Source: Rhodocyclales bacterium | Lineage (GTDB): Bacteria > Pseudomonadota > Gammaproteobacteria > Burkholderiales > Rhodocyclaceae | DNA: 64,000 nt | Reading direction: 5' to 3' | Assembly (NCBI GenBank): GCA_016235165.1 | Contig: JACRLX010000050.1 | Location: 79,665 to 143,664 of the forward strand | Shown here: positions 49,742-58,520 of the stretch, piece by piece | How the letters are laid out: each line of letters begins with the position of its first letter | Position numbering within the stretch: position 1 is the first letter of the stretch | Translations under genes and position numbers: made by a program | The notes under the pieces: generated by a model | Databases searched by the model: none | What the model was told of the DNA's origin: nothing | Seen by the model: the letters and a program-made list of their open reading frames with translations, nothing else

Positions 49742-52530
49742 GCCACCAACTCCTCATTCATCTCCTGCATCAACCCATCCAACTGCTCGCCGAACACCGC
49801 CCAGGCACGCTGTAGCCCGCCCTTGTCGGCCAGTTCGGCGTAATCGAAATCCTCGCGGGCTATGCAGCAACTGCTGGCGATGTGCTCCTTGACCAAGCGC
49901 AGCCACTCGGTCTGCTCGGGCGTGAAGGCGGTGGCGCGCTGGGCGTTGTGGCGGAAAATCCATTCCTGGAAGCGCTTGTCGACCTGATCGGCGAATGGCT
50001 TGAGCTCGGCATCGAGGCCCAAGGCAAATCTCACCAGGGCGACGAGGTCGGTGAGCTGGCGGCGGGACTCCGCGCCCTTGACCTGCGAAGCCTGCAAGCG
50101 GGCGTAGGCGCTCCACAGCCGCTCGGTGGTGAGCATCAGCGGCGGCCGGGCGAGCTGCTCGTGCAGTTCCTCGATCATGTCGAAGGTCAGTTGCCGGCGC
50201 TGGTAGGGCTGCTGGTAGAAGAAGCCCAGGGCGGCAATCTCGTTCTTGTGGCTCCGGATGTAGTCGGCGAAGGTCTGGATGGTCCTCCGCGCCTGCGCTT
50301 CGGCCTGTTCGCTGTAGCCGGAGAAGGTGACCTGGTCGAGGTTGATGTGGTCGATCAACTGTTCCCGCTCGCGGCGGGCGGCCTCAATCTGGTCGCGCAG
50401 CTCGGGCTGGTCGAAGGGCGCGCAGGCGGCGGCGACGCGCTCGGTGCGGGCAGCGGCGATCTCTTCGGCGGTGAGCGTGTCCTCGGAACGGGTGATGCCC
50501 TTGGCCTTTGCAGTAGCCAGGGCAGTCTCGACGATACTGTCGGGGTCGAGGGCGGCGACCAGGCTCTTGCCCAGCTCCGCGATGGGAATGCCGCCGGAAG
50601 CCTTCTCGATGCGCGCCTTGGCTTTGTCGTCGAGTGCAAGGCCCAAGCGCACCAGCCGGTTGGCCAGCGACAGCACGGTGTCGTCGTCGCGGTGGCCGAT
50701 GGCGATGCCCTGCAACAAGTCCTTGAGCGGGACGGTGGGCTTCTTCTCCAGCGGACGACACTCGGTCTTGAGGGATTGCTCCACGCCGACGGCATCGATG
50801 AGCACGAAGCGGGTCTTGGCGCTGGAGGCGCTGTTGGAGACGCGCTTGAGGTCGTCGAAGCCGAGGCTCCTCACGCCCCGGCCCTTCATCTGTTCGTAGT
50901 AACCCTTGCTGCGCACGTCGCGCATGAAGAGCAGCACTTCGAGCGGTTTCACGTCGGTGCCGGTGGCGATCATGTCCACGGTGACGGCGATGCGCGGGTG
51001 GTAGTCGTTGCGGAAGCTCGCCAGGATGCTGTCGGGGTCTTCGGTGGCGGCGTAGGTGACCTTTTTGCAGAAGGCGTTGCCCTGGCCGTAGACCTCGCGC
51101 ACGATGTTGATGATGTCGTCGGCATGGCTGTCGGTCTTGGCGAAGATGAGGGTCTTGGGCACTTCGCGGCGGGCCGGAAAGATTTCGCATTCCACCGCTG
51201 TTTTCATGGCCTGGATGACTTTGCGGATCTGGCTGGTGTTGACCACGGAGCGGTCCAGCTCCTTGCCGGTGTAGGGCGTGTCGTCCTCGGTTTCGGCCCA
51301 GCGCTTCTTGCGGGTTTGGCGGTCGCGGTGATCGACCCACTCTCTTGCCCTGAGTTGGGCACCATGCCGGGTGATCACGGTCTCGATCTCGTAGACGTCA
51401 TAGCCGACATTTACGCCATCGGCAACGGATTGCTCGTAGCTGTATTCGGCGACGACGTTTTCGTTGAAGAAGCCGAAAGTTCGCCGGTCGGGCGTGGCGG
51501 TCAGGCCGACGAGGAAAGCGTCGAAGTAGTCCAGCACCTGTTTCCAAAGGTTGTAGATGCTGCGGTGGCACTCGTCGATGATGATGAAATCGAAGCTCTC
51601 CACCGGCACGGCCGGGTTGTAGCGGACCAGCTTGGCCTGGGCCGGGGTCTGCTGGATTTCGTTGAGCGACACGTCCTCGGCCGAGTCGGCTATGGGCTCA
51701 TTCGAGAGGATGGAATACATGCGCTGGATGGTGGAGATGCAGACCTGCGCGTGCGGATCGATGGTCGCCGAGGCCAGGCGCTGCACGTTGTAGAGCTCGG
51801 TGAACTTGCGCGCGTCGTCGGGCGGCGTGTAGGCCATGAATTCCTGATGGGCCTGCTTGCCGAGGTTGCGCGTATCCACCAGAAACAGAATGCGTTTGGC
51901 ACCGCCGAATTTGAGCAGACGGTAGACCGAGGTGATGGCGGTGAAGGTCTTGCCCGCGCCGGTGGCCATGTGCACCAGGGCGCGGGGCTGGTTCGCGGCC
52001 AAGGATTTTTCCAGGCCCGTGACGGCGCTGACCTGGCACGCACGTAAATTCTGGCGCAGATCGCGCTCGGGCAGCGCGGGCAACTGTTCGGCCAGGCGGC
52101 GGCGCAGGGTGTCGGACTGGTCAAGCCAGGCGGCCAGCAGTTCCGGCTTGAAGAAATGGAAGATTTCGCGCGAGCGCGGTACGGGATCGCGGCCGTCGGT
52201 AAACCGGATGATCTGTCCTGTGCTTTCGAACAGGAAGGGCAGCGGCGCGGTCTGCACCCGCCACTTGAGGGCGGCGTGGGCGTAGCGTTCGGTCTGGCTT
52301 TCGTGGGCGGTGATGTTCTCGCCCGCCTCGTCGCGTTTGGCCTCGATGACGCCGACGGCCTCGCGATTGACGAACAGCACGTAGTCTGCGGGGCCGGTAT
52401 CGGTGGGGTATTCGCGGACTGCGACCCCTGTTCCGACGGCCAGATTGATCTTACGGAAATCCTGGATCAACCAGCCGGCAGCCGTGAGCTTGTCGTCGAT
52501 GAGTTGCCGAGCCTTTTGTTCTGGCGACAT
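49738..52530 (-). CDS. hsdR: Type I restriction endonuclease subunit R
   Basis: MATGAGKTFTAITSVYRLLKF, IIIDECHRSIYNLWKQVLDYFDAFLVGLTATPDRRT. Confidence 0.95.
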   Translation of the reverse strand: MSPEQKARQLIDDKLTAAGWLIQDFRKINLAVGTGVAVREYPTDTGPADYVLFVNREAVGVIEAKRDEAGENITAHESQTERYAHAALKWRVQTAPLPFLFESTGQIIRFTDGRDPVPRSREIFHFFKPELLAAWLDQSDTLRRRLAEQLPALPERDLRQNLRACQVSAVTGLEKSLAANQPRALVHMATGAGKTFTAITSVYRLLKFGGAKRILFLVDTRNLGKQAHQEFMAYTPPDDARKFTELYNVQRLASATIDPHAQVCISTIQRMYSILSNEPIADSAEDVSLNEIQQTPAQAKLVRYNPAVPVESFDFIIIDECHRSIYNLWKQVLDYFDAFLVGLTATPDRRTFGFFNENVVAEYSYEQSVADGVNVGYDVYEIETVITRHGAQLRAREWVDHRDRQTRKKRWAETEDDTPYTGKELDRSVVNTSQIRKVIQAMKTAVECEIFPARREVPKTLIFAKTDSHADDIINIVREVYGQGNAFCKKVTYAATEDPDSILASFRNDYHPRIAVTVDMIATGTDVKPLEVLLFMRDVRSKGYYEQMKGRGVRSLGFDDLKRVSNSASSAKTRFVLIDAVGVEQSLKTECRPLEKKPTVPLKDLLQGIAIGHRDDDTVLSLANRLVRLGLALDDKAKARIEKASGGIPIAELGKSLVAALDPDSIVETALATAKAKGITRSEDTLTAEEIAAARTERVAAACAPFDQPELRDQIEAARREREQLIDHINLDQVTFSGYSEQAEAQARRTIQTFADYIRSHKNEIAALGFFYQQPYQRRQLTFDMIEELHEQLARPPLMLTTERLWSAYARLQASQVKGAESRRQLTDLVALVRFALGLDAELKPFADQVDKRFQEWIFRHNAQRATAFTPEQTEWLRLVKEHIASSCCIAREDFDYAELADKGGLQRAWAVFGEQLDGLMQEMNEELVA

Positions 52531-52784
52531 CTGCTTTCTACGGTTCCGGTGGGGTCTGCGTGGTCAATGACGTCTGCGATTGTCCAGCATTTTGGGAGTA
52601 GACGGCAGATTCGATGCGCAGCGGGATACGAGACCGGATCTGACTCCGTGGCGACGCTGCGTTGCAAAACGAAGGGCCGGCGGGAGTTCAGCGGGCAAGC
52701 GATGCGTGCGGCCATGACAGAAGGACACACAGCGCGAGAATTTGAAACGGGCGGTGCGCGCCGGTTGCCGTGCGCCCATTTCCA

Positions 52785-52868
52785 TCATTCCGCCGAACGC
52801 GGGAATCCGGCGGCGTTTGGGCGAGGGCACTGGATTCCGGGATCCGCTGCGCGGCCCCGGAATGACCG
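52785..52868. repeat. Dispersed intergenic repeat of the 'ATTCCGC..GGGAATCC..GGATTCC..GGAAT' type
   Basis: Nested inverted segments ATTCCG/CGGAAT and GGGAATCC/GGATTCC; resembles common proteobacterial intergenic repeats. Confidence 0.5.
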
Positions 52869-52931
52869 GGCCTGGCAGAATCGGGACGTCTATCTGAGGC
52901 GCGTCGCGATCGGCAACGGCCGCACCGATCA

Positions 52932-53348
52932 TCAGAATCGAAAGTACGCCTTGGCGGATTTCACCTTGCCGGCGTCGAGCTTGAGGTCGCAGGTATGTCG
53001 CGACATGCTCGGGTCCGTGGTCACACGAAGCGATCCCTCCCGTTCAATGATCGCCAGGCCGCTCCCGGCGGCGAGCGCCTTAGTCTCCGGCGCAGACTTG
53101 CCAATCAATTCCTGACTGCAGAAATCCTTGACGGCCTGGCCGCCGAATCGCACATAGGCAATGACAGCGATATAGCTTCCAAGGAAAGCCAAGGCGGCAA
53201 GGAACAAGACAGTCCACAAAACCTTCTTCCTGCGACCGCTTTCGCCGGTGGCGGATTGATCGGCTTTTCCCAATGGCGGCGCGGGCATGGACGACACAGC
53301 GATCGGTCCCGAAGATTCGGCTTCACCGTCTGCCGAATCGCGATTCAT
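52932..53348 (-). CDS. Hypothetical membrane-anchored protein
   Basis: Complete ORF with one TM segment (KKVLWTVLFLAALAFLGSYIAVIAYV). Confidence 0.55.
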   Translation of the reverse strand: MNRDSADGEAESSGPIAVSSMPAPPLGKADQSATGESGRRKKVLWTVLFLAALAFLGSYIAVIAYVRFGGQAVKDFCSQELIGKSAPETKALAAGSGLAIIEREGSLRVTTDPSMSRHTCDLKLDAGKVKSAKAYFRF

Positions 53349-53668
53349 GCCGCCAGTTTGGCGCTCGCCAGTCGATTCAGGCTGACGCCCTGCTCGGCGG
53401 CCTCTGTTGCCAGGGCGCGATGCACCTGCGGCGGGATACGCACCCGGAACTCGCCGCTGTAGTGCTTTTCCGCGAGGGGCACGGGAATCTCCTCGCCCGC
53501 CGCCCGCATCTCGGCCACCGCTTCCGACACGACCCGGCGGATGCCTTTCAGCGCGGCTTCGGGTGTTTTCGCCAGCCACGACAGCGAGGGAAACTCGGCA
53601 CAGAGGCCGACATGTTCGTCGTCCTCGGCCGACCATGTAACGCGGTAGGTGTAGTGATCAACGCTCAT
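53345..53668 (-). CDS. hicB: HicB-family antitoxin
   Basis: YTYRVTWSAEDDEHVGLCAEFPSLSWLAKTPEAALKGIRRVV plus C-terminal SGEFRVRIPPQVHRALATEAAEQGVSLNRL. Confidence 0.85.
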   Translation of the reverse strand: MSVDHYTYRVTWSAEDDEHVGLCAEFPSLSWLAKTPEAALKGIRRVVSEAVAEMRAAGEEIPVPLAEKHYSGEFRVRIPPQVHRALATEAAEQGVSLNRLASAKLAA

Positions 53669-53909
53669 TGCGCAGCCCCTCCAGTTTGTCGATTGCACGC
53701 AACACCTGTCTGACCTGATACGCCTTGGCCTTGGTCGTCCCGGATACTGATCCGCGGATCGCGCACCCAGGGCATCTTGAAGACGGCGTGATGGTGCCGG
53801 ACTGTCGCGGCTTCCCGAAATGCGCCTCGCAAACCTTCTTGAGTTCCGCAAACCGCAGGTTGCCCGGCTCGCGTCGCATCTGGTCGAGGATTTTGCCGGA
53901 AAACGCCAA
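53658..53909 (-). pseudogene. HicA-like toxin with two compensating frameshifts
   Basis: In-frame ends KILDQMRREPGNLRFAELKKVCEAHFGKPRQSGT and KAKAYQVRQVLRAIDKLEG flank a scrambled core; the expected core HAVFKMPW.RDPRISI lies in another frame. Confidence 0.7.
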
Positions 53910-54027
53910 GGGCCGATGGTATCAATAGCGGCCCCACATATCAACCGGCACGACCGATCGGGCCATGCGGATCGACGGCGCATGCGGCACTATCGAGCCG
54001 GTGTGCGGGAACTTGAAACCACCAATC

Positions 54028-54062
54028 GGGCTGAGTCTGTCGAAGCCCCGCGCGCCCTTCGA
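54028..54062. repeat. Dispersed 'GGGCTGAG.CTGTCGAAGCCC' type repeat
   Basis: tcgggctgagtctgtcgaagcccc...cccttcgac in intergenic DNA; resembles a common bacterial intergenic repeat. Confidence 0.4.
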
Positions 54063-54271
54063 CCGTTCGAACGTTCAAGTGGATTGCAGCCGACTCAATA
54101 GCTGCCTCGGCCGGCGTCAATTCGGCTTCAATGGCGACGACATGAACTGGCTGGGCGTGACTGGCCCGGTGCCGCGCATTCTTCCGCCGGCCGGTGGAGC
54201 GCCGGCGGTTGCCCGCGCCCATGGAGGCCATTTGATGCCGGGGATGTAAGCCAGCCTTTGCCGCGGGGCGG

Positions 54272-54321
54272 CGTTTTGCATCGCTGCGTTGCGGCCCCGC
54301 GGACCGTTACAGTGCGTTACA
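54272..54321 (+). promoter_or_regulatory. Shared promoter-like module, copy B, upstream of OmpR-type regulator
   Basis: CGTTTTGCATCGC-N21-GTTACAGTGCGTTACA. Confidence 0.65.
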
Positions 54322-54363
54322 TTGCCGCCACCCGGACTCGGGCGGACGGGTTATAAGACCAGC

Positions 54364-55083
54364 ATGGACAACAAGGACAGAATACTCATCGTCGACGACG
54401 ACCCGGAAATCCGCCGCCTGCTGGTCGATTACCTGGCGAAGAACGGCTTCGAGGCCCATGCCGCCAGGGACGGACGCGAGATGTGGCAGGGCCTGGAGCG
54501 CCACGCCATCGACCTGGTGGTGCTCGACCTGATGCTGCCCGACGCCGACGGACTGACCCTGTGCCGCGACCTGCGCGTGCGCTCCAACCTGCCGGTGCTG
54601 ATGCTCACCGCGCGCGGCGAGGAAGCCGACCGCATCGTCGGCATCGAGATGGGCGCCGACGACTACCTGGTCAAGCCCTTCAGTCCGCGCGAACTGCTGG
54701 CGCGGATCAAGACCATCTTGCGCCGCACGCGCGCCCTGCCGCCCAATCTGCGCCCCGAATCGCAGCGCTGCCTGGTGTTCGCCGGCTGGCGGCTGGATAC
54801 CGCCACGCGCGCCCTGACTGCGCCCGACGGCGTGCTGGTGTCGCTCTCGGGCGGCGAATACCGCCTGCTGCGCATCCTGCTCGACCATCCCAACCGGGTG
54901 CTCAACCGCGACCAACTGGTCGAAATGATCCATGGCCGCGCGGCCGAACCCTACGACCGCGCCATCGACGTCCAGGTCAGCCGCCTGCGCCAGCGCCTGC
55001 GCGACGAAAACCTGATCCAGACGGTGCGCGGCGAGGGCTATGTGCTGGCCACCGCGGTCGAGGGGCGGGCGGCATGCGACTGA
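54364..55083 (+). CDS. OmpR-family response regulator
   Basis: ILIVDDDPEIRRLLVDYL..., C-terminal winged helix DVQVSRLRQRLRDENLIQTVRGEGYVLA. Confidence 0.95.
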   Translation: MDNKDRILIVDDDPEIRRLLVDYLAKNGFEAHAARDGREMWQGLERHAIDLVVLDLMLPDADGLTLCRDLRVRSNLPVLMLTARGEEADRIVGIEMGADDYLVKPFSPRELLARIKTILRRTRALPPNLRPESQRCLVFAGWRLDTATRALTAPDGVLVSLSGGEYRLLRILLDHPNRVLNRDQLVEMIHGRAAEPYDRAIDVQVSRLRQRLRDENLIQTVRGEGYVLATAVEGRAACD

Positions 55084-56081
55084 TGCCGCAAAGCCTGTTC
55101 GGCCGGCTGACGCTGATCCTGGTGGTCGGCCTGCTGGCGGCCCAGTTCGCCAGCCTGTGGATGCACATGGACGAACGCGAAATGCTGTTGCGCCAGGGCT
55201 ACGCGCATATCGGCGGCGTGCCGACGCGCTTCTGGATGCATTTGACATTGACGCTGGGCGCCGTGATCGCCGTCGCGCTGATTGCCGTGCGCCTGGTGAC
55301 GCGGCCGATCAAGGGGCTGGCCGATGCCGCCGAAGCCTTTGGCCGCGACCTCGATTCGCCGCCCATGGCGGAAGCCGGCCCGGCCGAGACGCGCCGCGCC
55401 GCGGAGGCCTTCAACCGCATGCAGGCACGCATCAAGGCCCTGGTCGAGGAACGCAGCCGGGCGCTGGCCGCCGTCTCGCACGACCTGCGCACGCCGCTGA
55501 CGCGCATGCGCCTGCGCGCCGAACTGGTCGAGGACGATGCCCTGCGCGCCCAGATCGGCGCCGACATCGACGACATGCAGGCGATGGTCGAATCCACGCT
55601 CGACTACCTGCGCGGCCTGCGCGAGAACGAGGCGGTGCAGGAAATCGACATCGACGCCCTGCTGCAAAGCCTGGTCGCCGACGAAGAAGCGCTGGGGCGC
55701 CCGGTAAGCCTGCTTGCCGCGCCGGCGGCGCCCTTTCCCGGACGCCTGACCGCGCTGCGCCGGGCGCTGGCCAACCTGGTCGACAACGCCGTCAAGTATG
55801 GCGGCGCGGCGCGCATCCGGGTCGCGGATGGCGACGATGCCCTGCGCCTGACTGTCGAGGACGATGGCCCAGGAATTCCCGAAGCATCGCTGGTGAGCGT
55901 GGTCGAACCCTACGTGCGCCTGGAGACTTCGCGCAGCCGCGCCACCGGCGGGGTCGGCCTCGGGCTGGCGATCGCCCGCGACGCCGCGCGCCTGCACGGC
56001 GGCGAACTGGTGCTGGCGAACCGCCCCTCGGGCGGGCTGGCGGCGACGCTGGTGCTGCGGCGGCGCAAGAGCCGGCGCTGA
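55074..56081 (+). CDS. Sensor histidine kinase
   Basis: LAAVSHDLRTPLTRMRLRAELVE; VDNAVKYGG; GVGLGLAIARDAARLHGG. Confidence 0.95.
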   Translation: MRLMPQSLFGRLTLILVVGLLAAQFASLWMHMDEREMLLRQGYAHIGGVPTRFWMHLTLTLGAVIAVALIAVRLVTRPIKGLADAAEAFGRDLDSPPMAEAGPAETRRAAEAFNRMQARIKALVEERSRALAAVSHDLRTPLTRMRLRAELVEDDALRAQIGADIDDMQAMVESTLDYLRGLRENEAVQEIDIDALLQSLVADEEALGRPVSLLAAPAAPFPGRLTALRRALANLVDNAVKYGGAARIRVADGDDALRLTVEDDGPGIPEASLVSVVEPYVRLETSRSRATGGVGLGLAIARDAARLHGGELVLANRPSGGLAATLVLRRRKSRR

Positions 56082-56093
56082 TACGCCGGCGGC

Positions 56094-56549
56094 TCAGCCG
56101 CCCTTCAGCACCTTGCCGCTGCCGTCGCGCACGGAGACATTGACCGGAAAGCCGCTCCTCACGCTCTGGGTGACGACGCAGAAGTCCTCGAACTGGCCGA
56201 GTACGCGATCCAGGTGCTCCATGGAATCGGCCGGGGAATCGAACCGGATCGCCACATCGACGCTGCCGACACGCAGGCGCTTGGCTTCGTTGCGTTCCAT
56301 GTGCGCGGTGACCACCGTGGTGATCGGGCCGGGATTGTTCTTGAACTTGCGCAGCGCGAACAGCAGGCTGGCGGAAAGACAGTTGGCCACGCTGGCGGCC
56401 AGCAGGCGCGAAGGATTGGGACCGGCGTTGTGGCCCAGCAGCGGCGGCTCGTCGGTTAGCAGGGGCGGAATGTCCTGGTCGAAGCGGATCAGGAAGGCGA
56501 AGTCTTCCTGCTGTTCGAGGGTAAAGGAAAACTGCTGGGTGTCGCTCAT
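56094..56549 (-). CDS. OsmC-like protein (copy 2)
   Basis: MSDTQQFSFTLEQQEDFAFLIRFDQD...NPSRLLAASVANCLSASLLFALRK...CVVTQSVR.G.PVNV. Confidence 0.88.
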   Translation of the reverse strand: MSDTQQFSFTLEQQEDFAFLIRFDQDIPPLLTDEPPLLGHNAGPNPSRLLAASVANCLSASLLFALRKFKNNPGPITTVVTAHMERNEAKRLRVGSVDVAIRFDSPADSMEHLDRVLGQFEDFCVVTQSVRSGFPVNVSVRDGSGKVLKGG

Positions 56550-56560
56550 GATTTGCTCCT

Positions 56561-56593
56561 GATGAAAGTCGGCGTCGGTGACACGGCTACATT
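56561..56593 (+). repeat. KVGAG-type dispersed repeat (GATGAAAGTCGGCGTCGGTGACACGGCTACATT)
   Basis: Upstream of OsmC copy 2, same relative position as at copy 1. Confidence 0.65.
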
Positions 56594-56656
56594 CCGCGAC
56601 AACGTCGGGTAGGTCTTGACGGTAATCAGGACACGTTCCCTCGCCATGGGATCGTG

Positions 56657-57580
56657 TCAAAGGTGCATTGGTGCAAACGCCTTGCCGAACTGGTGTTGCA
56701 GGGCATCGGCGACACAATGGCGATGGCATTGCTGCGGCAGCGCTTCGAAGCAAGTCAGCGCCACGCGCTCGCCTTCATTGACCCACTGCCGAATCCGCGC
56801 CAACGCCTTTTCCTGCCGCGGCAAGGCATCGCGCCGGTAATCCGCGAATAACGCATCGTAGTCCGACTGGGTCACAAGCTCGCGCCGTTCCTCCGAGGCG
56901 ATGCCCAGTTCCGGCAGGTGTTCGTAGCGGATGCCCACGCCTTCGCACCCCTTCGCCAGGGTTCCCTTGGAGAATCCGTACTTGCGGCTCAACGGGTTCC
57001 GCCGCACATCGCAAAGCAGGGTCACGCCGGCTGAGATCAACTGGTTCAGGTAGCCCTCCAGATTTCGTCCCTCGTAACCGATCGTGCATACGCCCGGTTT
57101 ACCCGGCTGCGGACGCGCCGCCAGCACGGCCGCCATGCTCTGCGGCTCATTGACCAACAATCGCTCGGCCATCTCGCTGCGAATCGCGTAATAGGGGTGG
57201 CGGCGATATGCCTCGGCCACCAGGGCGTCGCCGCGCACTCGTTCATAGTGCTGCGCGAATCGCTCTACCTTCTGTCTTACCGCCGGCGTCACGAATGCCG
57301 CAACGCGACCAGCCTCCGTCAGCTTCCAGGCGCGTTCCTCATCGGCGAGCAAGCCACGCTCGATCAGCCGGCGCTTGTCGGCATAGGACGTAAACGAGAA
57401 TCCGCCATAGCGGTAAGGGACGAATTCGTAGCTAGGCGTCTGCTGCAAGTCCTGGCAATAAAGGAACAGCAGCTTCTGGAAATCCAGGCTGCCGACATTG
57501 CCGCCGAGTGCATCCAGCAGGGCAAGCAGAGTTTTTTGGCGGTCATAGAGCATGGGGCGGATTATCGCGTAATTCTTCAT
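56657..57580 (-). CDS. DUF488 protein with N-terminal SocA/Panacea-like region
   Basis: C-terminal VCTIGYEGRNLEGYLNQL...LCDVRRNPLSRKYGFSK...VALTCFEA.PQQCHRHCVA (DUF488); N-terminal QKLLFLYCQDL...FVPYRYGGFSFTSYADKRRL. Confidence 0.75.
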   Translation of the reverse strand: MKNYAIIRPMLYDRQKTLLALLDALGGNVGSLDFQKLLFLYCQDLQQTPSYEFVPYRYGGFSFTSYADKRRLIERGLLADEERAWKLTEAGRVAAFVTPAVRQKVERFAQHYERVRGDALVAEAYRRHPYYAIRSEMAERLLVNEPQSMAAVLAARPQPGKPGVCTIGYEGRNLEGYLNQLISAGVTLLCDVRRNPLSRKYGFSKGTLAKGCEGVGIRYEHLPELGIASEERRELVTQSDYDALFADYRRDALPRQEKALARIRQWVNEGERVALTCFEALPQQCHRHCVADALQHQFGKAFAPMHL

Positions 57581-57854
57581 ACCGCAATTTCGCCGCTCAT
57601 CAGGCGCGGCAACAGCAGGTCGCGGGCTACTCGGAGTCTTTGGTTGGCGAAGCTTGTCTGCAAGAAAGTCGAGGCGCTCCCGCTTCACCTTGCCGCGACA
57701 TCGGCAGCGCACCCGCCGGACTTCCAGTGCCAGATAGACGCGCGTGTTGCCGCAAGACAGATCCCGCACGCGTCGTGTCATGCGGGCTTACCAGCCAAAG
57801 TGCGTTCGACCACATTCCTTGCTTCACAAATTGACCACTTGACTTGCGGCCGAC

Positions 57855-57884
57855 GCGAAAGTCGGCGCTGGCAGGACGGCGTTC
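57855..57884 (+). repeat. KVGAG-type dispersed repeat (GCGAAAGTCGGCGCTGGCAGGACGGCGTTC)
   Basis: Intergenic between DUF488 and cytochrome-like genes. Confidence 0.75.
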
Positions 57885-57905
57885 GTTCACCGCCCCTGGC
57901 GGCGT

Positions 57906-58514
57906 TTATGGCGGGTTGCCGTACCGGCAAATCAGCGCTGCCAGCTCCTCTTCGCTGAACGGATTGGCCAGCGCCGTGCTCTGGTCGCCGCGCACGCCGA
58001 GCCAGAGACGGGCGGCAAATTCTTCGCGCGGCATGGACTTCAATTGCGCGGCAAGATTTCTCGCCGGCAGCAGGGTGTCGGCGTCCGCGGGCGAGTCATG
58101 ACAGCCGGCGCAGGTCGCACCGTGGATCGACGCACCCAGCGCCAGCACCTCACGGGTCGGCGTCGCGCCAAGCAAGCCGCGCGCGTCGAAGGAATGACGC
58201 CTCTTGAGCGTTTCGATTTGCATCGCCAGCCTGCGCCAGTCGCGCCGCCCGTGGCTCGCGCGCAAGGCGGCCACCGGCGCCGGGTCGCCCTGCGCCCGCC
58301 GCAACAGCATGGGCAGCGAAGCCAGCGCGCCCCCCAGCCGCTGTTCGAGTCCCTTGCGTTCCAGCGGGCCGCCTTCGTGCAAGATCAGCCGCCGGGTGTC
58401 GCCGGCCATCACCACAAGTTCGGCGCCCAGGCGCCGCGTGTGATCCCCCGCAGCCTGGGCGGCGGCGCAACAGCAGGCCGCCGCCAGACCGATCAGGAGC
58501 GGGGAAAAACGCAC
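57906..58514 (-). CDS. Exported c-type cytochrome-like protein
   Basis: Signal peptide and CAGCH haem-binding motif. Confidence 0.7.
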   Translation of the reverse strand: MRFSPLLIGLAAACCCAAAQAAGDHTRRLGAELVVMAGDTRRLILHEGGPLERKGLEQRLGGALASLPMLLRRAQGDPAPVAALRASHGRRDWRRLAMQIETLKRRHSFDARGLLGATPTREVLALGASIHGATCAGCHDSPADADTLLPARNLAAQLKSMPREEFAARLWLGVRGDQSTALANPFSEEELAALICRYGNPP

Positions 58515-58520
58515 GCGCGC

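Noticed and set aside
52564-52932. 122-aa ORF (PGPVIPGPRSGSRNPVPSPKRRRIPAFGG...)
   Set aside because: Typical spurious translation of a common intergenic repeat, not a protein-coding gene.
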